The notes: generated by a model not told the origin, from the letters alone. A stretch of DNA of 64,000 nt from JAHELQ01 sp964491915 (GCA_964491915.1 CAZBHS010000002.1:124001-188000); one strand, 5' to 3'. Shown: positions 7,715-16,882, numbered from the stretch's first letter. Numbers and translations are program-made.

Positions 7715-8172
7715 TGATTACTCTCTTCTTTTACATCTTTGATAAAAAACCATCTACGGCTCAATTTGAGCAAAAAATCGATTCGTTGCTTCGGATCCAG
7801 CACAGTGTTGACTTTCATGATTGTATTCACGAATGCCAGATTCAATTGGTTTTCCAATTCGTTGAGCTCGTCGGTTCGTGAGGTCAGGTTTTCGATGTCC
7901 AGGTCGGGGTCGCCCAACCCTTCGACAATTTCCATCCGTTTGGCGATGATATCCTGCTTGAATTGCAGCAGTTCGATACGGAAGTTGCGGATAATGTTTT
8001 CCAGATCCTTTCGTTGCCCCTCCTCGAGGGCGAGGCCGGCGGCGGGCAATTGATGACGTTTTGCGATGTGCTGTCTCCATTTTATTGTCCGGTAGACCGA
8101 TGAGGCGACGAACGCCAGATTGAAGGCCAATGAGGCTGCCAGTAGGATCTTCCAGAGCCTGGGATGTTTCAT
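7711..8172 (-). CDS. Membrane-anchored Spy/CnrX-like sensor protein
   Basis: The 153-residue protein has one N-terminal membrane segment (about residues 8-26) and a helical periplasmic domain of the 'periplasmic heavy metal sensor' type. The C-terminal LDPKQRIDFLLKL corresponds to the LTxxQ repeat. It overlaps the anti-sigma gene upstream and the second Spy-like gene downstream by four bases each. In CnrYXH-type systems such a protein works with the anti-sigma factor to release an ECF sigma on a metal signal; the same role here is inference. No obvious metal-binding His/Met cluster is seen. Confidence 0.65.
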   Translation of the reverse strand: MKHPRLWKILLAASLAFNLAFVASSVYRTIKWRQHIAKRHQLPAAGLALEEGQRKDLENIIRNFRIELLQFKQDIIAKRMEIVEGLGDPDLDIENLTSRTDELNELENQLNLAFVNTIMKVNTVLDPKQRIDFLLKLSRRWFFIKDVKEESNQ

Positions 8173-8642
8173 CTTTGCCTTCCTTTTCCGGCCAGCAGGA
8201 TTTCCAGCGAACTCTCCTGCACCTGGCTGAGACTGAGGGTTTGGCTCTGGTCCATCAATTGGGTGATGGAATTATTGGCTACCCGTAGACTGTTTGAGCT
8301 GTCGAAGGAAGCCTGCGTCGGGGAATTCAGCAAAATCCCGAGGCCGAAGCACAAAATCACCACCAATGAATACACCAACGACGGCATAAATTTGAATTGT
8401 CTTGTTTTTTCGCTTTCCCGGATCCGGCCCATCACCAGGGCGGTGAAGTTGGCGAGGGGTTCATCCTGGGGCAGGGAGCGAACCGTTGCTGTCACCGCGT
8501 CCAGAAGCTCGAGCTGGTGGGCGCACGCGGGGCACGCTTCTACATGGCGTTTTATGTTATCCATCAACGCCTCGCTCAATTCGTTGTCTTGAAAGGCGCT
8601 GAGCCGCAACTGGACCTCGGAACATTTCATTTTATGTCTCAT
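8169..8642 (-). CDS. Zinc-finger anti-sigma factor
   Basis: The likely start is the ATG at 8642 (AGAGGAAAC upstream), giving 157 residues. Upstream in-frame codons would run into the sigma gene. The N-terminus holds a zf-HC2/ZAS zinc site, H33-x3-C37-x2-C40 (HVEACPAC), with a further Cys at residue 7. One membrane segment (about residues 80-100) separates it from a short periplasmic tail. It lies 29 bases after the ECF sigma gene and is expected to bind that sigma factor at the inner membrane. The four-base overlap with the next gene couples it to the Spy-like sensor. Confidence 0.88.
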   Translation of the reverse strand: MRHKMKCSEVQLRLSAFQDNELSEALMDNIKRHVEACPACAHQLELLDAVTATVRSLPQDEPLANFTALVMGRIRESEKTRQFKFMPSLVYSLVVILCFGLGILLNSPTQASFDSSNSLRVANNSITQLMDQSQTLSLSQVQESSLEILLAGKGRQR

Positions 8643-8671
8643 TGTTTCCTCTTCTCTAATTGTAATACAAT

Positions 8672-9253
8672 TCATTTCCCATTGTCTTGCATAAAAATAA
8701 TTTTTTTTAATTGTGTTTTGGCCCTGGAGATCAAAGTCTCGATTTTGGGAATGGACCAACCGGTCACATCGGCGATTTGATTATAGGAAAACCCCACATA
8801 CACTTTTAGAACCAGGGCCAGCCGTTGATTTTCCTTTAATTGCAGCAGGGCTTCGATCAGCATCCGGTCTTTGGCCCGATTATCGAACTCATCATCCTGT
8901 GGCGCGTTATAACTGTAATCCAGATGGCGGTCTTCGTCGTTTTTCGTAAAAATCCGGGAGAAAAGCACCGTGCGTTTACTTTTTTTGATGTAATTGAGGG
9001 TGAGGTTCTTGGAAATCGTGTATATAAAGGATTGAAAACTGCCTTCCATCTTGTAGCGGCCAAGGGTTTCGTAAATCTTGATGAACACGTCCTGCGCGAT
9101 ATTTTCGGCCTCTTCGTAATCGAAAATCATCTTGTTGATGAAGTTGATGATCCGGCTCTTGTAGCGATTGACCAGAATCTCGAAATTCCTGGTGTTTCCG
9201 TCTAAAACAGATTGGATGATCTGGTCGTCTGAAAATGTTTCCTGGGTGCTCAT
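8672..9253 (-). CDS. ECF RNA polymerase sigma factor
   Basis: The 193 residues comprise region 2 (about 22-95, including the YEEAENIAQDVFIKIYE helix) and region 4 (about 130-190, LKENQRLALVLKVYVGFSYN). Region 3 is absent, as expected for the extracytoplasmic-function group. No clear ribosome site precedes the ATG. It heads the cassette sigma, anti-sigma, Spy-like, Spy-like and lies 51 bases downstream of the glycan genes on the same strand. It may therefore have its own promoter or share readthrough. Targets are unknown. Confidence 0.93.
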   Translation of the reverse strand: MSTQETFSDDQIIQSVLDGNTRNFEILVNRYKSRIINFINKMIFDYEEAENIAQDVFIKIYETLGRYKMEGSFQSFIYTISKNLTLNYIKKSKRTVLFSRIFTKNDEDRHLDYSYNAPQDDEFDNRAKDRMLIEALLQLKENQRLALVLKVYVGFSYNQIADVTGWSIPKIETLISRAKTQLKKIIFMQDNGK

Positions 9254-9304
9254 GACTGTTTAATAATCTGAAACATATCAACGCCGGTTTTCTTGCAAAT
9301 TTTT

Positions 9305-10468
9305 TCAGCCTTTTTTTTCTAGAGCCTGAGCTCTCTGTTCCAGAAGCTGATGATAGAGATCTTCCTGGGCCTTGACCATGACGCGGGCATTCCATGGGGT
9401 GAAATCTTCAGGGAAATTCGCCAGCCGCTCCCGCTCTTTGGGATGATCTTTCAAAAAAACGATTTTTTCCGCATACCGGCTGTAATCTTGTACATCCACC
9501 AGGAAGCCGTTCTGATCGTCTTTGATGACCTCACGATTTCCGGGAATATTGGACGCCACCACCGGTTTTTTCTTCAACCGCAACTGCACCAGGCTTTGAG
9601 GCAATCCTTCCCAAAGGGCGGTTGAGATGCCGATGTCGAATAGTTCGATGGCTTGCTCGATGTCGAATAGAAATCCCGGCAACCGGAAGTTATCGAGAAT
9701 CCCCTTCTCTTTGAGCCGCGCCTCGATATCCGCTCGCAAATCCCCATCCCCGGTGATGACGAAGATTACATCGGGATGCTTTTGCAGCACCAGCTCCGCT
9801 ACTTCGATCAAATGAAAGAGTCCCTTTTGCGGTTTGAAGGGGGCGATGATTCCGCACACGAACGATGCTTCGGGGATGGAAAACCGTTTGTAGATCGATG
9901 TTTTATCGGGGATCGGCTCGATGAATTTATCGAAGGGGAACCCGCTGCGGATAAGGGAATAATTATTTTTGACGAGTCCCACCTCTTTGGCGGCCTCGAT
10001 GTCGTCTCGGGAGACAAAGATAAAATGGCTGGTGAGGCGGGCCACTAGTTTTTCCGCCAATTTGAAAAAATTTCGTTTAAACGCCGGTTGAAATGGAGAG
10101 AATGAAAATCCATGGACCGAGTGAATCACCACGGGAATTCCCAGGAAGAAGCAAACCAGGCGTCCGATGATTCCCGCCTTCGACGAATGGGTGTGCACAA
10201 TATGGGGACGGATTTTTTTGAACAATTGTCTCAATGCCAAAATGGCTTTGAAATCTTTGACAGGATCGATCGCTCTCACCAGATGTGGAATCACAAAGAA
10301 ATGATCCCGGTCATCGACCCGTTCTGTCAGTATGCCTCCGGGGCCGCTCGCCAAATAGGCGTCGAATGCTTCCGGGTTGAGGTTTTCATAGGTATAGATT
10401 GTATTGACCTGGGCGCCGCCGAGCTCTAGCTTCGTGATCAAGTGAACCACTCTGATTTTAGAATTCAT
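9305..10468 (-). CDS. GT4-family glycosyltransferase
   Basis: This 387-residue cytoplasmic or membrane-associated enzyme has a GT-B fold. The N-terminus reads VVHLITKLELGGAQ, followed by HTHSSKAGIIGRL, both typical of capsule and lipopolysaccharide GT4 enzymes. The C-terminal half has IIAPFKPQKG and the donor-binding E-x7-E region around WEGLPQSLVQLRLKKKPVVAS. It likely adds a sugar from a nucleotide donor to a lipid-linked glycan started by the WecA-like enzyme upstream. The donor cannot be told from sequence. It is the last glycan gene of the cluster, 18 bases after the UGM-like gene. Confidence 0.9.
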   Translation of the reverse strand: MNSKIRVVHLITKLELGGAQVNTIYTYENLNPEAFDAYLASGPGGILTERVDDRDHFFVIPHLVRAIDPVKDFKAILALRQLFKKIRPHIVHTHSSKAGIIGRLVCFFLGIPVVIHSVHGFSFSPFQPAFKRNFFKLAEKLVARLTSHFIFVSRDDIEAAKEVGLVKNNYSLIRSGFPFDKFIEPIPDKTSIYKRFSIPEASFVCGIIAPFKPQKGLFHLIEVAELVLQKHPDVIFVITGDGDLRADIEARLKEKGILDNFRLPGFLFDIEQAIELFDIGISTALWEGLPQSLVQLRLKKKPVVASNIPGNREVIKDDQNGFLVDVQDYSRYAEKIVFLKDHPKERERLANFPEDFTPWNARVMVKAQEDLYHQLLEQRAQALEKKG

Positions 10469-10486
10469 ATTATTCTCTCTTGACGA

Positions 10487-11731
10487 TTATAGATTGTTTA
10501 TTTCAGCGGCGGTGTCCATCGCGGTTTTGATATCGTCGCTCATGGAGGAATAGGTCCAGGAGCCGAATCTTCCGATGGAATGGATATTATGCCGCCGGAG
10601 GGTGTTGAGGATTGGGGGGACGGTGGCTTGCCAGCGATGGTCGAAGATGATGTAGGAGATGGGGATGAGCTTGATGTCGGAGTGCGCGATGTCGGCTGCG
10701 GATTCGATGAGACCGAGCTCGCGAAGCGCGAAGACGATTTCGCCGTTCACTTGCTCCGGATCGTAGGATGCTCCCGGCTGAAGCGATTTCTCCAGGTAAC
10801 AGACAGGCGCTGTTTGGGAGGGGTAGAATCCGGCCCGGTAAAACGCGAATTTCCGCTCCGGAAGGTAGAGCCAATGGAAACGCCGAAGCTTTTTCTTCAA
10901 TACCACGTTGCAGATGAGGGTGGAGGTGTGGTTGAGTAGAGTGGGGGATGGGAATAGATGGCGCTGTTTGACGCACGAGAGCAGGCTCTTCAACGGCATT
11001 GTGGTGACCAACCGCTCGAAGGTATATTCGTTGCCCGGTGTTCGGAGCGATTTTTTCTCGAGATCTATCTCGATGACCGGTTGCTCGAAGACGATCGTAT
11101 CTTCCAAATCCCTGGTGTAGTCGTCGAAAAATGTTCGCAAGCCTTTGCGCGGGTAATAAAACACCGGATTGTAGCCGGCGGTGGCGAACCTCTTACCGTC
11201 GAAGCCTTGCCGCACCGTCTCTTTGTCCGGGACAGGAATGCTCCCTTTGTCCATGCGCGCCGCCATGAGGCGAAGGTCGTAACCATAGTACTTGCTCATG
11301 AAAGGCTCGAAAAACAAGCGAAACATTGTCGTACCGAAGCTGTTTCGCAGGTGCTCGAATAGATTTGCCGCTTCTGTTTCTTTGCGGTTCAAGATCTCAT
11401 CTAACATGGCTCGGGCAGTTTTTTTCGGGAAATGGGACAGATGGAATTGCACTGGAAATGGAATATAGCGGTTGAGCAGGAAGGCTTTGCTGTCGCGGTT
11501 GTATTCCCTAAAGCGGTGGAATGTCTCGAGATAATTCTTCACATGCTCTTTGTCTTTGAAGTGAAAATAATGGCCGCCGTAGTCGAAGTGGAATTCGCCG
11601 GATTGGTATTGGGTGGAAAGCCCGCCCGCCACATCGCTCTCTTCCAATACGATGCACTCTTGCCGGAGGTTTTTGGCCACAGTGACGCCGCTGATTCCGG
11701 CGCCGATGACGACGATCCGCTTGTGTGTCAT
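10487..11731 (-). CDS. FAD-dependent oxidoreductase, UDP-galactopyranose-mutase/protoporphyrinogen-oxidase-like
   Basis: The preferred start is the ATG at 11731, which overlaps the stop of the upstream gene (ATGA) and places the Rossmann motif VVIGAGISG at the N-terminus. An earlier in-frame start would add 40 non-matching residues. Conserved features are the GGLSTQY region, DYGGHYFHF and GYNPVFYYPRKG, which resemble UDP-galactopyranose mutase-like and HemY-like flavoproteins common in surface-glycan clusters. The expected cofactor is FAD and the substrate is probably a nucleotide sugar or lipid-linked sugar, but this is inference. Confidence 0.8.
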   Translation of the reverse strand: MTHKRIVVIGAGISGVTVAKNLRQECIVLEESDVAGGLSTQYQSGEFHFDYGGHYFHFKDKEHVKNYLETFHRFREYNRDSKAFLLNRYIPFPVQFHLSHFPKKTARAMLDEILNRKETEAANLFEHLRNSFGTTMFRLFFEPFMSKYYGYDLRLMAARMDKGSIPVPDKETVRQGFDGKRFATAGYNPVFYYPRKGLRTFFDDYTRDLEDTIVFEQPVIEIDLEKKSLRTPGNEYTFERLVTTMPLKSLLSCVKQRHLFPSPTLLNHTSTLICNVVLKKKLRRFHWLYLPERKFAFYRAGFYPSQTAPVCYLEKSLQPGASYDPEQVNGEIVFALRELGLIESAADIAHSDIKLIPISYIIFDHRWQATVPPILNTLRRHNIHSIGRFGSWTYSSMSDDIKTAMDTAAEINNL

Positions 11732-12732
11732 GACTCCATGTCCACCCTGCCCAGCCAGATACCGAATGCCAGGAAGAAAACAAATAGCGCCGATGTCGAG
11801 ATGACTGTCACCAGAGGATTTGTGTAGTAGTTCAAGATAACGGTTCCGCACAGGATGGTTTGGATAACAATAATAATCCGGACTGTACCGGCGGCATCCA
11901 AATTGAATTTCTTTTTGAGGCGGAGAGCGAAATGATCCGGGCTGCCGAAAAAAGGAGATTTGCCTTTTAGCAAGCGGATGACAATTACGTACACCATATC
12001 GAATATGGGGATGCCTAAGATGATGAAGCCGGAGATGAATGCCAGGTCGTTGTGTTGGGTATAATCACCCATGATGGCAAATGATCCGAACACCAGGCCC
12101 AAAAACATACTGCCGGAATCGCCGAGGTAGATGCGGGCCGGCTGCCAATTGAATTTCAGGAAGCCCAATAACGCGGCGGCAAGGCTGAGGGTAAGGATAG
12201 ATATCAGGAAATTCTGGTTGAACATTGTGATAATGAATAGGGTGACGGCGGAGAGAAAGCCGACGGAAGCTGCGAATCCGTCCATAATGTCGATGATGTT
12301 GAAGGCGTTGATGATGGACAAGATCCAGAAGAATGACAGGACATAATCGAGCCAATTGGGCAGGATGGCCAGATCGATATGTATCCCGCTTTTGACGGCG
12401 ATATAGGTACCGATAATCTGGAAGAGAAATTTATTGCCCGGGGTCATTGCTTTTAAATCGTCGAACAAGCCGACGATCAATAGAATGGAGCCGGCGAACA
12501 GAATTCCCAGGAGTTCTCTATCGAAGTCCCACATGAGGCTTACGGGCGAGATGAAGGCGAAATAGATCACCACGCCGCCCATATAAGGGACCGGCTCTTT
12601 GTGTTTTTTCAGGTTCCCATCGGGGAAATCCAGGATGTTGTACCGCTTTGCCACCTTTTGGGCCAGTGGCGTTCCATAGAGGGTCAGCAGTAGGGAAAGT
12701 AAAAACGAAAGGCTCAGGATTATTGTATTCAT
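11728..12732 (-). CDS. WecA/MraY-like polyprenyl-phosphate sugar-1-phosphate transferase
   Basis: A polytopic membrane protein of 334 residues with about ten helices. It carries the family signatures GLFDDLKAMTP, FNIIDIMDGFAA and YLGDSGSMFLG, which hold the catalytic aspartates. Enzymes of this family start glycans by moving a sugar phosphate from a UDP-sugar to undecaprenyl phosphate. Four-base overlaps on both sides show tight coupling with the GT2 and UGM-like genes. Setting within a glycosyltransferase cluster favours a WecA-type role over the MraY role in peptidoglycan. Confidence 0.9.
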   Translation of the reverse strand: MNTIILSLSFLLSLLLTLYGTPLAQKVAKRYNILDFPDGNLKKHKEPVPYMGGVVIYFAFISPVSLMWDFDRELLGILFAGSILLIVGLFDDLKAMTPGNKFLFQIIGTYIAVKSGIHIDLAILPNWLDYVLSFFWILSIINAFNIIDIMDGFAASVGFLSAVTLFIITMFNQNFLISILTLSLAAALLGFLKFNWQPARIYLGDSGSMFLGLVFGSFAIMGDYTQHNDLAFISGFIILGIPIFDMVYVIVIRLLKGKSPFFGSPDHFALRLKKKFNLDAAGTVRIIIVIQTILCGTVILNYYTNPLVTVISTSALFVFFLAFGIWLGRVDMES

Positions 12733-13661
12733 TGCATCTTCTCTTTTATCATTTGCCGTTTCCTATAGGCCTGGCCGGCGTAGCGCCCGGAAAATAACAA
12801 TTTTATTATAATTTTCGGCGCGCTCAATGTCAAGGCGGAGACCCAGATAATGTCCTTGCAGAGGGCAAAGGGAATGGAACGCCAGTTTTTCTCGAAGCTG
12901 AAGTTTTTGATGAGAGTCAGATAACGATTTTTTACAAGATGGTATTTTACCAGGGGGCTGCGGCCTAACGCGAGGGAGAATCGCGAGATAAAGTTTCGTT
13001 TTAATGTGGCGCTTCGGAAATGGTACACAATGGCCTGCGGGTAAAAATAATTGAGTAGGCCCATATTTTGGGCCCGCCAGCCGATATCGAGGTCTTCCCA
13101 GAAGATGAAGAAATCCTCGTCATAATACTGTCCATCCATTTCCAGCCTATCGAGGGCCGACCGGGAAAATACCGTCGCGGCTCCGCAAACGGAAAAGACC
13201 GGTCCCTCCTTCAGCTCTAGCGATTCCAGTGGTTGTCCGTAGCCTACCTCCTGGGGATAGAGGGCGGCCGATAGCCGTTGGCCGGCGGAGTCCACGGTTT
13301 TTTTGTCGAAGCGCAGCAGCAGGGGGGAAAGTAGCGCGATCTCCCGGTTTGATTGGAACCTGTCTATGACCAGCCGATTGAAGTCGTCATCGAGAATGAT
13401 GTCCGCGTTCGCCACCACCACCAGGCTTGAGGTCGAAGCCCGGATGCCGGTGTTGGCGCCGGCGGCGTACCCGGAGTTTCTATCGAGAGCGATCAAATGA
13501 ATGTCGTTGTATTGCCTGAGTAGTTCGAGTGAATTGTCCTGGGAATTGTTATCGACAACGACAATCTCTTTGAACGGTACGGTTTGCCGGAGTAACGAGG
13601 CGATATTGTCTTTCAGGAAACCTGCGGAGTTGTAACTGATGATTACAATGGAAATATCCAT
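12729..13661 (-). CDS. GT2-family glycosyltransferase (rhamnosyltransferase-like)
   Basis: The start is taken as ATG 13661, with a weak GGGA upstream; a GTG at 13676 has no ribosome site. The N-terminus MDISIVIISYNSAGFL and the motifs VVVDNNSQDNS and NADIILDDDF are those of GT2 enzymes with a GT-A fold. WEDLDIGWRAQNMG is the ED-motif region seen in rhamnosyltransferase-like members. The C-terminus is basic and hydrophobic and may bind the membrane. It is the first glycosyltransferase after the SPT-like gene and overlaps the WecA-like gene by four bases. The sugar donor is not determined. Confidence 0.88.
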   Translation of the reverse strand: MDISIVIISYNSAGFLKDNIASLLRQTVPFKEIVVVDNNSQDNSLELLRQYNDIHLIALDRNSGYAAGANTGIRASTSSLVVVANADIILDDDFNRLVIDRFQSNREIALLSPLLLRFDKKTVDSAGQRLSAALYPQEVGYGQPLESLELKEGPVFSVCGAATVFSRSALDRLEMDGQYYDEDFFIFWEDLDIGWRAQNMGLLNYFYPQAIVYHFRSATLKRNFISRFSLALGRSPLVKYHLVKNRYLTLIKNFSFEKNWRSIPFALCKDIIWVSALTLSAPKIIIKLLFSGRYAGQAYRKRQMIKEKMQ

Positions 13662-13757
13662 AACGTCCCGGCCCACTTTATTTTTAAGTTCCTTATTTTT
13701 CCTTCAAATACCTGGTATACAGATATTTGAAGGAAAATCAACAATATATAGATCGTG

Positions 13758-14939
13758 TTAAATAATTCCGATTGCTTTGCCGCCTTCGTAAAAACCCTTG
13801 AGGATAAACTCGAGGTCTTCATCGGTATGTGTGGCGGTAAAGGAGGTACGAATCAACGAATCTTCCGGTGGAACCGCGGGGGCGATGACCGGATTTGTAA
13901 ATATACCGTAATCCCTGAGAAAATGCCAGAGCATGAAGGTTTTATGTTCATCCCTGATGAAAACAGGTATGATGGGGGTTTGGGTGTTTCCGGTATGGTA
14001 GCCCATTTCCGTGAGCTTCTGATTCATGATCCGGGTAATCTCCCACAGGCGTTCTCTTCTCCAGGGTTCGGTGCGGATAATTTCGAGAGCTTTGTATGCG
14101 GCGCCGAGGGCGGCGGGAGTGATGGAGGCCGAGAAAATCAACGAGCGGGCCGCGTGCTTGATGTATTGGATGACCCTTCTTTCACCCACCACAAACCCCC
14201 CCAGTGACGCGAAGGCTTTTGAGAATGTGGTCATGATTAGGTCAACGTCTTCGTGCAATCCAAAATGTTCCGCGGTTCCACGGCCATGTTCCCCCATAAT
14301 GCCTACGCTGTGCGCATCGTCCACCATGACGCGGGCGCCGTGCGCTTTGGCGACTTTAACGATTTCCGGGAGATTGGCCAGATCGCCTTCCATACTGAAT
14401 ACTCCATCGACAATCAGCAATTTCCCTTTATCTTCCGGCAACCGCTCCATTTTGGCTTTCAGATCGTCGATGTCATTGTGTTTATACTTCACCACATCGG
14501 CATACGATAGGCGTACCGCGTCCATGATGGAGGCGTGAACCATCCGGTCGATGATGATGATATCGTTCCTGCCTGCCAGCGCGCTGACAACGCCGAGGTT
14601 CGTCTGGAAACCAGTGGAAAATGTCAGCGCTTCGTCTTTTCCCATGAATTCCGCGATTTTTTCCTCTAATTCAACGTGGAGCGAATAGGTACCGTTTAAA
14701 AAGCGGGATCCGCAAGTAGAAGAACCATATTTCTTGACGACTTCGATGACAGCGTCTTTGATTATGTCGTTGTCAAAAAGACCGAGATAATTGTTCGAGC
14801 CAACCATCAAAATCTTCTTGCCGCCTACCCACACATAGTTCCCCTCTACTTTTTCTATTTCGGTAAAATATGGATACAGGCCGGTAGCTTTGGCCTCATC
14901 TGCTCTTGTAAATTCATAACACTTTTTAAAAACATCCAT
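13758..14939 (-). CDS. PLP-dependent alpha-oxoamine synthase, serine-palmitoyltransferase-like
   Basis: This 393-residue enzyme belongs to the group of BioF, KBL, ALAS and SPT, which condense an amino acid with an acyl-CoA. NNYLGL, the stacking His135 (DRMVHAS), D207/H210 (DDAHSVG) and the PLP lysine K241 are all present. The lysine context TTFSKAFASLGGF resembles bacterial serine palmitoyltransferases rather than the TLGKALG-type context of BioF or KBL. If so, it makes 3-ketosphinganine, the first step of sphingolipid synthesis. No other sphingolipid gene is seen nearby. It lies 96 bases upstream of the glycan operon and may be transcribed with it. Confidence 0.8.
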   Translation of the reverse strand: MDVFKKCYEFTRADEAKATGLYPYFTEIEKVEGNYVWVGGKKILMVGSNNYLGLFDNDIIKDAVIEVVKKYGSSTCGSRFLNGTYSLHVELEEKIAEFMGKDEALTFSTGFQTNLGVVSALAGRNDIIIIDRMVHASIMDAVRLSYADVVKYKHNDIDDLKAKMERLPEDKGKLLIVDGVFSMEGDLANLPEIVKVAKAHGARVMVDDAHSVGIMGEHGRGTAEHFGLHEDVDLIMTTFSKAFASLGGFVVGERRVIQYIKHAARSLIFSASITPAALGAAYKALEIIRTEPWRRERLWEITRIMNQKLTEMGYHTGNTQTPIIPVFIRDEHKTFMLWHFLRDYGIFTNPVIAPAVPPEDSLIRTSFTATHTDEDLEFILKGFYEGGKAIGII

Positions 14940-15082
14940 TATTAACTCCCCATTTAAAGATACCCTCGCCGAAAAATCTTCTAAAAGAAAAAAGGCAAAT
15001 TATTGCAGTTTTTAGAATCACCTTCACTGACCAAAGGGCATTTAATTTCAAAATTTGGTAAAATTTATCGTTTTCTGTTAAA

Positions 15083-15112
15083 TTTATATTACTAATCATT
15101 GAGAATTGTCAA
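15083..15112 (-). promoter_or_regulatory. Promoter for the SPT-like gene and probably the glycan operon
   Basis: On the minus strand, TTGACA (15107-15112) is separated by 18 bases from TATAAA (15083-15088). The predicted leader before the ATG at 14939 is about 135 bases and shows no recognised structure. The site lies just past the 3' end of the DsbD-N-like gene on the same strand. Confidence 0.6.
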
Positions 15113-15133
15113 TTTCCAGGGGAGCCGGGACCA

Positions 15134-15613
15134 TTATTTTTTTCTTGTCCCGCTATTCCGACTGGCACTGAAACCGGCTACGAATTTTTGATAGGTCTTC
15201 AGGGACCAATTGTCTTTAAAGACAGCCGTAAAAATTATTTCGCCGCTTATTGTGTGCTTTCCAATTAAAGAGGTTTCGTTGAGTTTAAATGGAATTTCCA
15301 CCTCTTTTTTTAGCTCTAGATATACATTTTCCTGTTCTTGCTTGGTCTGGAAGTCCAACTCAGACGCTGTGAAGAATACTTTGGAAAAAGTCAAGGTACT
15401 GGTTTTATCGAGTTTTATGATGAACTCAGGGTGAGATGATATTCTGATGTGATCCTTCGGTGTAATCTTGATTTTTAGTATCCCCTCCTCACCTTGCCGA
15501 ACACGTTTCGGTGTCACATTTGTAGTGATTTTTAAATAATCTTCCTGGGAAGATTGATTTGTATATATAAATAGATTTAATAGAACTATAATAAATATAA
15601 CTACCCGTCTCAT
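15134..15613 (-). CDS. Secreted protein resembling the DsbD N-terminal domain
   Basis: The start at 15613 (MRRVV) gives a good signal peptide; an upstream ATG at 15649 would add 12 residues before it. The mature part of about 140 residues is beta-rich and resembles the N-terminal periplasmic domain of DsbD-like proteins, without the membrane or thioredoxin parts. Landmarks are VRQGEEGILKIKITPK, a segment ending SSHPEFIIKLD, and the late FTAVFKDNWSLKTYQKF. There are no Cys residues in the mature part, so it cannot itself do thiol exchange. Its role is unknown. It is transcribed alone. Confidence 0.6.
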   Translation of the reverse strand: MRRVVIFIIVLLNLFIYTNQSSQEDYLKITTNVTPKRVRQGEEGILKIKITPKDHIRISSHPEFIIKLDKTSTLTFSKVFFTASELDFQTKQEQENVYLELKKEVEIPFKLNETSLIGKHTISGEIIFTAVFKDNWSLKTYQKFVAGFSASRNSGTRKK

Positions 15614-15769
15614 TTTGCCCAATATACTATATTTAGAATAAAATGTCAAGATGAAGCTATTGAGCCGGTTTATATTTACATTTGTGGTTAGTTTATATTT
15701 GGTTTAGGGAGATTGTTTTTGTATTTTATTCTGGATATAATAAATGTGGAAGAATTTTTCGGAGGCCAT

Positions 15770-16882
15770 ATGAGACATTTAAACAAATTATCTATAGTTT
15801 TCGCCATTATCGTTTTGATTGCCGGCCAACCGGCAGCAGCGGACGATAATGCCTCGGGGGAGATTACAATCGCGATGTGCAGGCCGCTGGTCAGCCAGAT
15901 TGAGAATATTGAAACACTATACCAGATGGATTTGATCGATATAGATAAAATAAAGCTCCTCTGCGTTTATCACGAAAACGAGGTGACAGATTACGAACCT
16001 TCATTCGCATATGTGACAAAGAATAAATTGAATTGGGTGAAATTCAGGAAGGTGACCGGCGATGTCTCCATCCGGGAGCTATTCGCCGAAAATGTCTGGA
16101 CCTCTCAATTCAAGCAAATTTTCAAGGAGACCGATGGTATAATCTTTACTGGTGGAATGGATATTCCACCGGCAATTTATGGGGAGGAAAGCCTTCTGTT
16201 AACGGAAGCCACAACTCCGGTGCGTTCGATGTACGAGAGTTCCTTCTTGTTTCATTTATTGGGGGGGAGTCAAAATACCGCCTTTACCCCTTTCCTTAAT
16301 AAGCGCCCCAACTACCCGGTACTGGGAATCTGTCTGGGGGCCCAAACAATGAATGTTGCGACCGGCGGTACTTTATATCAGGATATTCCAACTGAAATTT
16401 ATAAATTGAAGACTGTTGAGAGTGTTCTTGGGCAGAGCTCTGAAAAAATCCATAGTTCAATCTATTCAAGAAAGATGAATGAAGTGGAAGAGCATTTGAT
16501 CCCGGCCTTTCATCGCATTCACTTGATGAAAAAAAGCGTGTTTGTGAAAAAATTCGGCATGAAGAGGTCGGATAATCCAATGGTACTGTCTTCTCATCAT
16601 CAAGCGCTTGAAACGTTGGGCAAGGGATTGACGGTTACCGCCAAATCAATGGACGGAAAAGTGGTTGAGGCGGTTCAGCATGAAACATTTAAGAATGTCC
16701 TGGGTGTGCAATTCCACCCTGAGTATAAAGCTCTCTATACGAAAGGGCAATATTTCAAGAAAAAGCCCGGGGCTCCCAGGGATATTAATTTGAAGACGTT
16801 TCTGAGGGAGAATGGACCGTCGATGAGATTTCACAAGGCTTTGTGGAGTTGGTATTCCAACGGCCTCAGGAATTCGAAATAA
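15770..16882 (+). CDS. Secreted class I glutamine amidotransferase-like / peptidase C26 family protein
   Basis: The start at 15770 follows CGGAGG and gives a typical signal peptide (about residues 1-25); the longer frame from 15713 is less likely. The core is a C26-type hydrolase, as in gamma-glutamyl-GABA hydrolase. The nucleophile elbow is VLGICLGAQ (Cys188 from this start) and the His-Glu pair lies in GVQFHPEYK near the C-terminus. Family members hydrolyse gamma-glutamyl amide bonds. Export is unusual because most relatives are cytoplasmic; a periplasmic substrate such as a peptidoglycan peptide or poly-gamma-glutamate is inference. Confidence 0.82.
   Translation: MRHLNKLSIVFAIIVLIAGQPAAADDNASGEITIAMCRPLVSQIENIETLYQMDLIDIDKIKLLCVYHENEVTDYEPSFAYVTKNKLNWVKFRKVTGDVSIRELFAENVWTSQFKQIFKETDGIIFTGGMDIPPAIYGEESLLLTEATTPVRSMYESSFLFHLLGGSQNTAFTPFLNKRPNYPVLGICLGAQTMNVATGGTLYQDIPTEIYKLKTVESVLGQSSEKIHSSIYSRKMNEVEEHLIPAFHRIHLMKKSVFVKKFGMKRSDNPMVLSSHHQALETLGKGLTVTAKSMDGKVVEAVQHETFKNVLGVQFHPEYKALYTKGQYFKKKPGAPRDINLKTFLRENGPSMRFHKALWSWYSNGLRNSK

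Noticed and set aside
14940..15133. Riboswitch in the leader of the SPT-like gene
   Set aside because: The predicted leader is AT-rich and shows no conserved motif or long stem that could be assigned.
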